Assembly: GCA_029204225.1 (NCBI GenBank)
Contig: CM055099.1
Span: 46,938,042-47,002,041, forward strand
Direction: 5' to 3'
Origin: Diphasiastrum complanatum
Lineage: Eukaryota; Streptophyta; Lycopodiopsida; Lycopodiales; Lycopodiaceae
DNA length: 64,000 nt
Of the stretch, positions 13,559-24,009 are shown piece after piece (positions within the stretch are counted from its first letter, which is position 1; each line of letters opens with the position of its first letter). A program made the position numbers and the translations under genes. Under the pieces are notes generated by a model, which searched no databases, was not told the origin of the DNA, and saw only the letters and a program-made list of their open reading frames with translations.

Positions 13559-14400
13559 TATTCCTACTCTCTTCTCCGTTCGCGTTATTCTATCTCCATT
13601 GCCCCCATGAGTTTCTACTATGGCACCTTTGTTGTCATGTACATTTGGTACATCCATGCTTATAAATGCAAGATAACATCCAATGACTTCCGTACCCTTT
13701 TGTCTTGGAATGATGCCTCTTTTCTTCTTGCTAATGAACCCATTTGGACCTCTTCGCTTTTCCCACCAGATGCACCTCCTCTATTTTCCTACCACCCTCG
13801 TCTGTGTCCGTCTTTGGCCTCGAAAGGCCTCACCACTCTCTGTCAAATTGTTCATGTCCTTCCCTGTCAGGTTCTCGCCTCTTCCGTTTTCTCTAGAAGT
13901 GAACGCGCCCTCTTCTTCGTCCTAGCCTCTTCCTCTGCAATCCCTCTTCATATTTCGCCCTCTCTTTCCTTTGACCTTGATGGTTGGGAGCCTCCCCTGA
14001 ACCACTCTCTCCTTAGCTATAGCACCCTCCATTTTTCTTGACTTTTCCCTCTGGTCAGTCTTACATTCCAGGTCTTGTTGGAGCAAGAGACTCTGTATTT
14101 TCCATTCCCTCCATACCTGCATATTGCATTCTTACCAAGTCCCTTCCCTTGTTGTCTAAATTGCCCTTTTTAATTGACCGCCTTTGCCTTACTTGCCAAC
14201 TGGAAAAAGAAACGATTGAACACCTGTTCTTTTACTGTCGGCGGGACTTATGGACAGAGCTTGTGCAGTTGCTTCGTTATTCAGGATTCACCTTTTCTCT
14301 ATGAATTGACACCATTCTGCTGGGCGACTCTGACATTCCATATCGCTCTACTCTCTCCCTCTGGCAATATATTTGTGAAAATATAATATTATCTTTTAGC
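13559..14400 (+). pseudogene. LINE (L1-type) reverse-transcriptase C-terminal fragment
   Basis: The conceptual translation resembles the C-terminus of plant L1-type LINE ORF2, downstream of the RT core. WTSSLFPPDAPPLF and LASKGLTTLCQIVH come first, then a zf-RVT-like stretch DRLCLTCQLEKETIEHLFFYC-x(4)-LW (14180-14260) with Cys-x2-Cys and His-x4-Cys spacing. After one stop at about 14302 the same frame goes on with ILLGDSDIPYRSTLSLWQ. One frameshift lies near 14038. The 5' part of the element is missing, and its left edge coincides with the Copia-A 3' LTR end. It runs in the same direction as CTU2 and ends about 100 bp before it. Confidence 0.6.
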
Positions 14401-14438
14401 TTTCAATTTTGTTTGATTTTTAAGAGTTGCAAGTGTGA

Positions 14439-14445
14439 TATAAAA
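14439..14445 (+). promoter_or_regulatory. Possible TATA box of CTU2
   Basis: TATAAAA lies 64 bp before the CTU2 start codon, in AT-rich sequence after the LINE fragment. Housekeeping genes of this type often lack a TATA box, and the match could be chance. Confidence 0.25.
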
Positions 14446-14508
14446 TTTTATTATTATTAGAGCAAATAAAAGGTCAAAGAAAATCCTGACGAAGAAGTTC
14501 TGGGAGCT

Positions 14509-16053
14509 ATGGCGGCTTTCAACTGCCAGCACCACGAGGAGGAGGAGGGCGATGGGAGTGAGGGAGAGGGAAGAGGATGCTCTCAGGCTACCCCCTGCAC
14601 CACCACCAATCCTTGCTGCCGCCCTCACACTAAGATCCAGGATGCTGCCTGCGCTCCTCTGTGCATGAAGTGCAAGCAGAAAGCGGGGCAGGTTTTGGGC
14701 AATCAGACCGAACCCATGTGCAAGGATTGCCTGCGTCTTAGTCTGCTCTCAAAGTTCAAGACGGGTTTGAATCATCAGGGCGCTGTGGGGGGGTCGGACA
14801 AGGTGCTGGTGGCCTTCTCTGGGGGCCCTGGATCGCGCCTAGCACTGCAATTTCTGTGTGAGCTTCAATCCAAGCTGCAAGATGAGGCGGAATCTTGCAA
14901 GGATCGGAATTCGGCAGTGTTTGACGTGGGAGTGGCGTTTGTTGATGAAAGTGGCGCACAAGGAATCCCCCTCACGGATGCCCAGAAAACCCTAGATGAA
15001 ATTGCGTCTGTTGTTGCAGAGGTAAGGCCAACGCCGCTGCCTCTGCATCTTACTTCATTGGAAAGTCTGTTTGAAAACGAGGTGTTAGAACTGCAAGCAT
15101 CCAGCAAACTACACGAGGATGATAATAGTGGGAAGGATAACAAAGACAAGAGCAGACAAAGGCTGATTGAGCTGCTGTCTAGGGTTGAGGATCAGACCGG
15201 AAAGGAGGATCTTGTTGAGCACATGCGAATGGACGCTCTTCAAAGAGTAGCTAAGCATTATGGATACACTAGAGTCGTTTTGGGCCTTTGCACCACGAGG
15301 GTTGCCGCTCGTGTGCTTGCAGCCACAGCAAAAGGGGAAGGCTTTGCACTGCCAGCAGGAATTCAGTATGTTGATGCAAGATGGCCAGTTCCAGTACTTC
15401 TGCCTTTGCGGGATTGCGTGTCTAAGGAACTCTCAGTGCTTTGTCACCTCACCAACCTAAAGACAGTCTTTCTAAAGAAGATGACAGCAATGGGTAATTC
15501 TAGAGCTAGCATCAATAGCTTGACTCATTCCTTCATCTCTCTGATTAATGAAGAAAATCCCTCCAGAGAGTACACTATCATGCGCACTGCTGCTAAATTA
15601 ATTCCTTTTGGTTTCAATAAATTAGCACAAGATGATTCCATGCTTCATTTCAATGGAAGACCTCGAAATCCGCATGCTCGTCGCAATCTTGGTAGAATTG
15701 AACCCTGTGAGATTGAAGTGCTTTGTCCTATATGCAGTGCTCCTCTTGCCAAGAGTGACTTCTCTAGCTTGCAACCCAAGGTTTCTGTGTCAGATTCTTT
15801 TACCAGAATGTCTTTGGAGGAGGCTTTTGAACCCTCCACTTCTGGCATAGATTCTGAGTTATTGCCCTCCAAAATTTTTAGAGATGTTTGCTGTCCAAGC
15901 TGTCAATATCAAATCATTCCAGACCAGTCAAAAGATTCTGTGTTGGAACTGTTGCCTCTTATGGTGCAACAGAGAGCTGCAGCTAGTCTCTTGAGGAAGG
16001 AAGGTTGGATGAGGGAATATATAGGTGATTGCTTACTTGAATCGGATGAGTAA
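14509..16053 (+). CDS. CTU2: Cytoplasmic tRNA 2-thiolation protein 2
   Basis: CTU2/NCS2 pairs with CTU1/NCS6 in the cytosol to 2-thiolate the wobble uridine (U34) of tRNA-Lys, tRNA-Glu and tRNA-Gln. The sulphur arrives through the URM1 relay, and CTU2 is the non-catalytic subunit. The 514-residue frame begins at ATG in a good context (GAGCTATGGCGG). It shows two CxxC pairs near residues 47-68 (CMKCKQ...CKDCL), a PP-loop-like VAFSGGPGSRLALQFL at about 101-117, VGVAFVDES, a C-terminal-half block ALPAGIQYVDARWPVPVLLPLRDC, and two late CxxC pairs (VLCPICSAP, CCPSCQYQI). All are typical of plant CTU2. The low-complexity, acidic and Cys-rich first 40 residues are family-variable. The whole frame is open without introns, which is unusual enough to consider a retrocopy, but I see no poly(A) remnant. 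Similarity to the family is clear throughout, so it is probably functional. Confidence 0.95.
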   Translation: MAAFNCQHHEEEEGDGSEGEGRGCSQATPCTTTNPCCRPHTKIQDAACAPLCMKCKQKAGQVLGNQTEPMCKDCLRLSLLSKFKTGLNHQGAVGGSDKVLVAFSGGPGSRLALQFLCELQSKLQDEAESCKDRNSAVFDVGVAFVDESGAQGIPLTDAQKTLDEIASVVAEVRPTPLPLHLTSLESLFENEVLELQASSKLHEDDNSGKDNKDKSRQRLIELLSRVEDQTGKEDLVEHMRMDALQRVAKHYGYTRVVLGLCTTRVAARVLAATAKGEGFALPAGIQYVDARWPVPVLLPLRDCVSKELSVLCHLTNLKTVFLKKMTAMGNSRASINSLTHSFISLINEENPSREYTIMRTAAKLIPFGFNKLAQDDSMLHFNGRPRNPHARRNLGRIEPCEIEVLCPICSAPLAKSDFSSLQPKVSVSDSFTRMSLEEAFEPSTSGIDSELLPSKIFRDVCCPSCQYQIIPDQSKDSVLELLPLMVQQRAAASLLRKEGWMREYIGDCLLESDE

Positions 16054-18990
16054 TGCATCCGAAACTTATTTGTGTAATGAGATTCTTCAATTTTGGCTAG
16101 CATTAGCTGATAGATTGTTTGATGTGACTTTTTAGAATCGCAAGCCAGCGTTCTCTTACTGAAGTAAGACACATGGGGTTGAGACAAAGTTATAGTTTTA
16201 AATGGCATAATTTACTAAGATGAGATCTTAGTCAATGTTAAAGGGCATAATTTTAAAGAGTTGTGTGAGAAATTTGAGCTCCTGGAAGAAAGTTGATTTT
16301 GAGTCTTGGTTTCTTATTGGAATTTTGGGAAGGAAGCAAATGGGTCTTCAGTTTTATTAAGATTGATGCAGCTTTTGTATTTTTTCTGATTGGTTAAAGA
16401 TTGCACATCTCCTTTGTTATTTTGGGTACTATCTGATATGTTAAACAATCAGCTTGCACAATTTGAATGCATTTTGAAAACTCACCACTCATGTTTAGGT
16501 CATAGGAATCGTACGTTATTTATTCCTATCCTTATATCATCATTTTTACCATTATGCTATGGGCTTAGAAGTTTTGATTCTTGAATATGAAAAGCATTAG
16601 CTGTCTACAAGGTATGTATCCTACCAACACATTAAGTTGTAGTGTTACGCATGAAGTCATACTTTCACAATGAGAACTTGGGACTTCACGTTGTCATTCT
16701 GCATAATGATTTAAGCAGGATCAATGCATTTATTTCCTCTCCATGACCTGAGATTTAAAAAATTGTTTCCAAGCTATCCATTTTATTTTAAAAAACGAAT
16801 TACAAATGCAGTAGCAGATCACTCAAATCTCTTGGTGGGCTTAACGCATCTTAGATGCGATGCTAACCACCAAAGTTTCATACTTGAAATTTTTTTCTTT
16901 CAAGGGATTTCAGTCTACATCCAATACATGATTGAATGAAGGATTATTTCAGATCTCCTTGCTTTGATACTATGTTAACTTTCGATGTGTAAATATCACA
17001 CTCTATAAAGATCGATGCACTTGAAGAGTTAGAGAAAATCATTAACCTCAACTATTCTATTATGATCCTTACATGATGATATAAATGAACCATCCCGGTA
17101 GAGAAGAAGCATGAAGGTATTCAAATCCTCACAATTTGTCCAAACACAAAACAAGGACCAAGCCAGTGATCGGGAAACTTCTTTTGAGTTATCCTCAAAA
17201 AATCTGAATTTCATAGAACTTCTCAATTTTTTGAAGACTTTTACTCATAGATGGGTTTATATGATTGCATTAAAAAGTGATAGAACTTCTCAATTTTTTG
17301 AAGACTTTTACTCATAGAAGGGTTTATATGATTGTATAAAAAAGCGTTATATATTTTATAATATCAATTTTTGAAAAAACTTCCTGGTTCCATTCCTATG
17401 TTTGTTAGTTTTCCCGAGCACTGGACCAAACTACATTAATCACACTACATAAGACACATAAGCCCATATTCTAGTAGCATATGATGAGATGTGAATCTAT
17501 CCAACATCAATGAAGATACATTTCTTAAGCCATTTTCTCCATTGATTTGCTTATCAATGGTGATTGCAAGTTCTATCCTCCTTATACTCAGCTAGGATAA
17601 GCTATTGAATAAGCTATTGTTGACTATATCACCTTTTGTTCTTCGTTTATACTTTTCAAGAAGCATTGTTAGTTGTTGCTTTATTTTCTTAGTTGGAAAA
17701 AAGTCTTACATACCCATGAGAATATAAATGACGTATCTAAGGTGATGGTCTTGTTACATGAGACGAAACACGAGTCTAGAGCAATAGATCATGTGTGTGT
17801 CACATGTCAATGTCTTATTGGTGTGGGATGACCCCTTTATTATTGACCTGCGATAGTGCGCGCAACTGATGTGTTGGTGGTTTGAACGTGACCATGTTGT
17901 CAGTCGAAGGTGATCCCACTTGTATTATTTATATAGAGGTGGATCTCCATGAGTTGGGCATTCATTTTTCATCTTGAGAATGGAGAGCTCTTCTCACCAA
18001 GTTAGGTCGGGACGTTATCTTAGCCTTCAGTTGGGCATTCAGTTGTAGGTATGTGAGAATTGAAGGTAGGATGTAGTGTTATGGGACACCATAGCTTATT
18101 GGAGAACTGAGTGTGCTTGATGGGAGTTTGTAGCTCTAGTACACAAGGTTAAGATGACAATATCTCTTTGGATAGACGGTGGCAAAGTGTTCGTCACCTG
18201 ATTGTGTCCCTACCTTGCTCAATTTTGATGATGGGAGTTCTAACATTTGATCATAAAGCCGCCAATCATTGTCTGTAAGGTATAATTGTTTCAACTCAAA
18301 TTTGGTTGGCTTAAGCTTCATGAATGTGGATTAAAAAAAGCTTGTATCTCATGGTGATAATGTTAAGAATGAATTTGCTTATTGTTCCATTGAATTCTGG
18401 CGCAATTTGAATAGGAAACAAGCATTGTATGCTAGCTAAAAGGTTCATAATTGATTTCCATCTATTAGTTTATGCACACAGATGTAAAAACACCTCTTTC
18501 TTTTAACAGTTGCGAGAAATAATCCGATTTAACTATTTGAGGATCTTTTGAGAAGCCATGATGACACTTTTGGAAAGAAAAAAAATTACGAGCCCCTTGT
18601 ATAATTGGCTTTAAAGAAAAATTGTACCCTTCACTCTAGCCACCGCCTGTTGTTGTGTGGACTCATACAAATCTGAGAAGAGGAGAGATGGAGTCATAGG
18701 TACCTGCTTGCTTATGCAGGTAGGTCAGGAGAGTGGATATACTCCCGCTGGTATGCTTGTAGGGCTCGATGGAAGTCTATTGATATCGCCCAGCTATATG
18801 GTTGATGGATGATTGGCCAGTTCGGCGTATGGATGGTAATTTTGTCCATGGCCAATCCCAAATCCTTTTACTTATTCCTTCATGGCATTGGAATGTAGTA
18901 TGGATCTACGCGCAATTAACAAGGGCTGGCCACATAACTCCTGATGGATTCCGGAGTTTTCTCAAAAACTGTAATTCTCCAAGTCGACTG
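16054..18990. other. Gene-free stretch downstream of CTU2
   Basis: It includes the presumed CTU2 3' untranslated region just after 16053 and then AT-rich sequence without any recognised coding domain on either strand. A 67-bp tandem duplication lies at 17213-17345. Sequence around 17740-18060 has no assignment. Close to 19000 it passes into the broken end of Copia-B. Confidence 0.5.
17213..17345. repeat. 67-bp tandem duplication (two copies)
   Basis: Two adjacent copies begin ATAGAACTTCTCAATTTTTT at 17213 and 17280. They differ at a few positions, for example ATAGATGGG versus ATAGAAGGG. Confidence 0.9.
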
Positions 18991-19039
18991 CTCCCCCAAT
19001 GCAGGTATCTTATCCAATTCTTTGCTGACCTCAATTTCA

Positions 19040-19494
19040 GAGGTCTTGCCGTTGAGTTCGTATCCCTCTGGCTGTGTCATGTAGATCTCCTATTCGATGG
19101 TTCCATTGAGGAAAGTGGTCTGGACATCCATCTGGTGGACTTCAAGATCTGTTGCGGCTGCAAAGGAGAAGAGTAGGCGGATCGACGCATGTTTGACGAC
19201 TGAGTTGAAGGTTTCTGAATAGTCCAGGTCTGGAATCTGAGAAAAGCCTTTGGCGACTAGCCTGGCCTTGTAACGATTTAGCCTTCCTTCAACGTCGTAC
19301 TTTGCCTTGAATATCCATTTGCATGGAATCGGTTTTCGATCCTTTGGCAGCTCAGTGAGTGTCCATGTTTGATTCTCCATAAGAGAATCGAATTTGGTGT
19401 CCATCGCTGCTTTCCACTGGTCAGCATCAGGAGTAGACATCGCCTCAGAAACGGTGTTTGGTTCCTGCAGAAAGTAGCAAGCTGAATCATCCAT
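19040..19494 (-). pseudogene. Copia-B reverse transcriptase, N-terminal half
   Basis: The frame contains NQTWTLTELPKDRKPIPCKW, IFKAKYDVEGRLNRYKARLV, DLDYSETFNSVVKHASIRLL and LEVHQMDVQTTFLNGTIE. After one stop it continues EIYMTQPEGYELNGK. The catalytic YVDD half is absent because the copy breaks off. Upstream, the variable linker to integrase (about 19500-19600) carries a frameshift. Confidence 0.9.
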
Positions 19495-19566
19495 AATTCT
19501 GGATGGAGGCTGTCTGGACCTGTTTGACCTTCTGGGTTGAGCATCAATCCTCTGATGTGGGTTGAC

Positions 19567-20336
19567 TCATTGAGGTTCTGACTCATCGCCTGAGTTAGCG
19601 TCAAAATTCTCCAGTTGACTCTCTGGATCGGAATTGATTGGTTGCTCGATCCCAGAGTCGAATTTAACAACAACTTTTCCTTTGTGGTCGATGAACTGGT
19701 CTTCCACAAAAATGACGTCTCTACTAGTGAATGTCTTCTCGGTATCCAAATTGTAGAGCTTGTATGCCTTGTGGTCTGGGGAATAGCAGATGAAGATCAT
19801 TTTTCTGCTCTTGTCATCTAGCTTTCTTCTTAGATCCTTAGAGATCTGAGCGAAAGCGATGCATCCAAACACTCGAATATGTTTGAGTGATGGTTTTGAT
19901 CTTGTCCACACCTCATAAGGTGTCTTGCCATTCAGGGCCTTGGTGATGGATCGATTCTGCAAGTAGGCAGCTATAGTAACAGCTTCTGCCCAGAACTTCT
20001 TTGGAAGAGAGGCATGGGCCATCATGCTCTTGGCACTTTCGTTGAGTGTCCGGTTCTTCCGCTCAGCTACACCATTGGACTGAGGTGAGTAGCTGGTTGT
20101 GTATTGTTTAAGTATCTCGTTGGCCTTGCAGAACTCTTTGAATTCTGTGGAGATGTACTCTCCCCCTCCATCTGTGCGTAGAGCCTTGATCTTCTTCTGG
20201 GTCTGGTTTTCAGCACACGCCTTGAACTGCTTGAAGAACTTGATTTGTTCTTCATATAGTAGGTTGTAGTCCTTCGAGAGAAGTTATCGATGAAGGTTAG
20301 GAAATAGAGAGCTCCCCCTGTGGAAGTAGTCTGCAT
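19567..20336 (-). pseudogene. Copia-B integrase, frameshifted
   Basis: The C-terminal part is well preserved: MMAHASLPKKFWAEAVTIAA, NGKTPYEVWTRSKPSLKHIR, VFGCIAFAQ and KAYKLYNLDTEKTFTSRDVI. The core start is visible as ALYFLTFIDNFSRRTTTYYM at about 20250-20320. It then leaves frame into a Ser/Arg-rich artefact before returning near 20160 (DGGGEYIS-like sequence in another frame). The catalytic core is therefore broken by at least one indel. Confidence 0.87.
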
Positions 20337-20364
20337 GGGGCCTCAAATGTCGTTGTGTACAAGG

Positions 20365-20990
20365 TCAAGCAAGCCCTTGGATGTATGAACTGAAGGGACT
20401 TCTAGCATGCTTGCTGATAATACGGCTTTCGCATGGAGAAGTTGGCTTGCTAACTGAAGGCAGATCTTGTACTAGACTCTGAGCAGACATTTGCTGAATA
20501 CTGTTGTAGTTAAGATGGCCAAGTCTGAAATGCCACAACATATGAGTTGATTTAGAAGTGGCTGTGTGAAGAGCTTGACTGTTAGAAGAGTAGTAGTGGC
20601 TGAGTTTGTAAAGATAGCCACTTCTTCTTCCATAGGCTAGCACCTTCCGGGATTTGTCAAGAATTGTGCAGCCATCTGTATCGAATTCGACCCTCCGACC
20701 TGAATCGGTGATTCTGCTAACTGAGAGCAGATTCTTGGTCAGATTTGGAACATGGAGAACGTTGGACAACAACTTGACCTCACCTCTTTTGAATTCAACT
20801 CTGACTGTCCCTTCACCTTCGATTGAATGTGAGGAGTTGTCTCCAAGTTGCACAACTCAAGAGTGGGTGAATGACTTGTAGTCTTTGAACCAGTCGCGAT
20901 GGTGCTTGAATTTGATCTTGGACCAAAATTTGGTCCAGAATGCATGTTGCTCTTCTTGTCAGTATAGCCTGACTATGTAGATCTGGATCT
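20365..20990 (-). pseudogene. Copia-B protease remnant and GAG-pre-integrase
   Basis: The open frame 20853 to 20365 reads VQLGDNSSHSIEGEGTVRVE, LSNVLHVPNLTKNLLSVSRI and MLWHFRLGHLNYNSIQQM, which is the end of the Copia protease and the integrase zinc-finger entry. Upstream, WFKDYKSFTHS is in frame before a stop. The catalytic D-S-G triplet region near 20930 is scrambled (CILDQ and then out of frame). Confidence 0.82.
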
Positions 20991-21002
20991 AAACTTCTGA
21001 TT

Positions 21003-21644
21003 CTATGAATACAGAGCTTGGGGATCTGATCCTGAGCTTGAGAAGGATGCTGATCTTCTGATCTCCTCTTGTAGGAGCAGCGAAATTACTCTTGATAGAG
21101 TGAGGTGCTCCTGGGTAGAAATTGCCATTCCCCAATTTTTGTAGGCTTCAGGTAGACTCGATATTAGAGTCATGAGTGCATTGGAATCTTCTATGACTGA
21201 GCCAGTTGCAGTCATCTGCTCCATAAGATTCTTGAAGGTGTTGAGGTGACTCGAAACACTATCTGCTTCAGACATTCTGAGGGTGAAGAATTTTTTCCTC
21301 AGTTGGAGCTTGGATGTAGCATCTCTAATGTCGTAGAGAGTTGCTAGGATATCCCATGCATCCTTAGCTGTATGAACAACACGTATGTAGCTTATCTGAG
21401 TATCCTTGATGTTGAGGGTGATCATGACAAATGCTTTGCCATCTCTCAGTCTCCACTTGGTGATGATGGCTGCATCACCTTCTATTTTGAGCTCTGTGCC
21501 ATCAACGATGTCCCACATTTCTTTGGCTAGAAGTATAACCTTCATCTTGAATTTCCAGAGATGGACCTTCATCTTGAATTTCTAGAGATGGTAGTTATCT
21601 CCATCGAGTTTGTCAATGAGAGATGAACTAGATGATGGATCCAT
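21003..21644 (-). pseudogene. Copia-B gag
   Basis: Gag begins at the ATG at 21644 with MDPSSSSSLIDKLDGDNYHL, a typical Copia start. A stop and an in-frame 27-bp duplication follow (21541-21594), so the block HLWKFKMKV occurs twice. The capsid region then runs open: AKEMWDIVDGTE, KDAWDILATLYDIRDATSKL, SSHLNTFKNLMEQM and STQEHLTLSRVISLLLQEEI. No zinc knuckle is visible before the frame ends near 21003. Confidence 0.88.
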
Positions 21645-21774
21645 TCTAGTTGAATGAGATCGTTGGTAGAAACGACGATGGTCGGAATACTGTTGGCTGC
21701 GCGTTTGCTAGAAGGACGTCTTGATAGAAACAAATTGATAATCCGCAGTAGAAATGCAGATTACTGAAATGTCC

Positions 21775-21786
21775 GCTCTGATACCA
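21775..21786 (-). other. Primer binding site, initiator tRNA-Met (Copia-B)
   Basis: On the minus strand this is TGGTATCAGAGC, the standard plant Copia primer site complementary to the 3' end of initiator tRNA-Met. It directly adjoins the LTR, whose plus-strand sequence starts TGTCGCAAAATGG at 21787. Confidence 0.93.
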
Positions 21787-22800
21787 TGTCGCAAAATGGT
21801 GGGCGTGAGCACAACAGAAGCTCATTGCTCCAAGCATAGGCATGTAGGAACGGAAATGCAACAGTTAGCAGCATAAATATTCAAGTAGAAGAATTCATAC
21901 AGATTGCACAAATGAACGACACAATAGTGAGACAAAAATTGCACTCTTAACAATGAGTACAATGACTTGAAGTAATAACTTCAGCTTGTTGAGCGTGATA
22001 ACGCTGGCTACAGATAACTCTGATTGAAAAAAAAATTCAATTAACACTTACATAGCTTGATTCAACTAGTATATATATTTACAAGTGTCGAGAGATAAAT
22101 ATCTTACAAACTTTTAATGCTATTTACGCCATTCTTTGTATATGTACAAAGTTGGTAACCACTAACCACCTTTGGGATATTTGGTTGTCCAGCTGTTTCT
22201 AGGGTTGCTTATAAGTTGGCTACGTCGGTTTGCCAATGCAGCAAAAACGCAAAAAAGCCGAAAAATCCAAAGGCGCCCTTAGACTGAAGGTCAGCAATTC
22301 CTGAAGGTGCCCCTAGATTAGAGGTGTCCTTAGTTTCAAGGCAACGAAGAAGGCGAAAAAGCCGAAAAATGCCTTAGACTAAAGACAACGAAGAAGTCGA
22401 AAGGTGCTTTAGACTAAAAGCAGCAAAAAACAGAAGGTGCCTTAAATTTAAGACAGCGAAAAAGGCAAAAAAGCCGAAAAAGTGCTTTAGACTAAAGGTA
22501 GTGAAGATGCCTTAGACTAAAGGTAGCAAAAACAGAAGTTGCCTTAGACTTAAGGCAATGGAAAAGCCGAAGGTGCCTAAAAATGGTTCTTAAGGCATTC
22601 TAACCAGTTTGTCACATTTTTTCGCGAAGAGGCAAAAAGGTGAAAAGGGAGAAGTGCCTTTGGAATGGTTTCCAAGGCATTTTGGCCACTTGGTCAGTGT
22701 GTCACATTTTCGCTAAAGTGCGAAAAAGGCGAAGGTGTTTAAGAAGATGGTTAAGGCAAAAAAAAAAAAATTAAAAAGGGAAAAAATGGAAGGACCGAAA
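21787..22800 (-). repeat. Copia-B 5' LTR
   Basis: The boundary at 21787 is set by the primer site and the plus-strand TG. A TATATATA stretch at about 22072-22080, read on the minus strand, is the likely promoter. The sequence further right (22225-22770) is then U3 and is packed with short palindromic words (separate entry). The outer end is uncertain because no second LTR was found. Confidence 0.75.
22225..22770. repeat. Array of short palindromic words in the Copia-B U3
   Basis: About seven variants of the imperfect palindrome GCCTTAGACTAAAGGC occur near 22288, 22373, 22410, 22440, 22485, 22511 and 22544. They are interspersed with CGAAAAAGGCGAAGG and AAAAAGCCGAAAAA words. Spacing is irregular (about 25-85 bp), so it is not a simple tandem satellite. 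The position upstream of the putative LTR TATA box would suit regulatory repeats, but that is inference. Confidence 0.8.
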
Positions 22801-22859
22801 ACATGTAGTCGGCCTTGGCTTTTCAGGATGCTCATTACTTGAATGATTTGTTTAAGGTT

Positions 22860-23990
22860 GAGCATAAGAAATCTAATAGTGGTCCCTGAAGTTGATCAGG
22901 TATTTGCGTCTATAGACACGCATCACGGTCAAAGGTGGTTGATCCAATTCACCTTGGAGACGTGTGTGATCGTGTTCAGCCATCTGCAGTTGACCCTGGA
23001 GCAGCTGCACTTGTTGCTTTGCATCTTGCACGACCTTGTCCACTTGATCTTGTGCGGTTGTAAGCGCATTCTACAGTGTGCTGGGGATCAACCAATTGTT
23101 GTGTTGCTTGACAATCTTCAAGTATTTGTTCAGCTAAATCACTTCCTGGCTAATGAGTGTATTCTTAGAACCCATATGCGATATGCGCTGCTCCATTTCT
23201 TTTTTCTTCTCCAGCATAGACTGGATCACTTGCGCCATAAACCTAGAGCATCACAAGAATCTACTGTCATGGAGGTGGTAGTAGCAGAAGGACCTGAGGG
23301 TACTGTCCCTAGTTGGCGTGGAGCAAGTGCCTGTAATTCCTCTTCTTCAATGATATCTTCTTCTTCACACCCAAATTGTTTGATGCTTCGGTGATTTGAC
23401 AGCTTGCCTGACCCAAATTGTGGCTGGTGCTTGAGATGTTGTGGTTTCTTGTGGCTTTGTGAGAAATGTTTCTTCAAAAATATTTTCTGAATCATGGACA
23501 GTCTCAAATCCTCTTCCGGTGGATTGGAGTTCAAAAGGCATTGGGCTCTGGGGCATTACGAAAACTTCTGAGGCCCCAAGGGGGTCGGAATCATCGAACA
23601 TGTCCATGAAATATTGGGCATTTGGTGAAACACTCTCATGTGTGGGGGTGAGACGGCTTGGGTAGCTGTGATGGGAATGGTAGCCCCAATGGTCATAGAC
23701 TGTCCTTGAGAGGAAGCAAAGGCGAGGGAAGCATCAGAGGCAGGGGGAATAGGTAGTTCAGTGCGGATAGCAGCGGGGGGTGGAAGCGCAGTTGAAGATG
23801 TCTGCCTAGTTCTTCAACGTGACGTGGAAGGCAAGTCAGGAATGACGATCTCGCTGTGTGGACGATGACGACTAGTAGAGGCCTGGTGAGACGACTCTAC
23901 CGGTGCTTCTTCATAGATAGACAGTACGGAATCGACGACAAACCCACTAATCCTGTCCTCCAGGTACGAGGCGGATAATAGAGAGAGAAG
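22860..23990 (-). pseudogene. Unrecognised minus-strand coding remnant with coiled coil
   Basis: Read leftwards from about 23990, the minus strand gives long open stretches with protein-like composition broken by a few stops. A Ser/Pro/Thr-rich part contains YEEAPVESSHQAST and HSEIVIPDLPSTSR. An acidic part contains CEEEDIIEEEELQALAP. Last comes a heptad-like coiled coil (MAQVIQSMLEKKKEMEQRIS, then VVQDAKQQVQLLQGQLQMAE). I do not recognise the family. It lies directly downstream of the broken Gypsy-B RT on the same strand, where RNase H and integrase would be expected, but resembles neither. Confidence 0.4.
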
Positions 23991-24009
23991 AGGGCCAACC
24001 GCAAATTGT

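Larger units (their letters stand above)
19040..22800 (-). mobile_element. Copia-B LTR retrotransposon, 3'-truncated
   Basis: This minus-strand Ty1/Copia element keeps its 5' LTR, the tRNA-iMet primer site, gag, protease remnant, integrase and the first half of RT. Reading leftwards, RT breaks off near 19040 just after YMTQPEGYELNGK. The rest of RT, RNase H and the 3' LTR are not found. The outer LTR limit near 22800 is uncertain. Confidence 0.88.

Noticed and set aside
14509-14960. Antisense ORFs within CTU2 (such as 14959-14756 and 15149-14865)
   Set aside because: They are shadows of a well-conserved coding frame.
18802-19176. 124-codon plus-strand ORF
   Set aside because: Its second half is the antisense of the Copia-B RT, and the first half has no family resemblance.
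19278-19709. 143-codon minus-strand ORF
   Set aside because: It is an out-of-frame reading of the Copia-B integrase-RT linker and RT.
22225-22770. CRISPR-like array
   Set aside because: Repeats are degenerate and irregularly spaced, inside a plant retrotransposon LTR. There are no cas genes.
22843-23394. 183-codon plus-strand ORF
   Set aside because: The minus strand has the more protein-like, coiled-coil reading, so the plus frame is probably its shadow.
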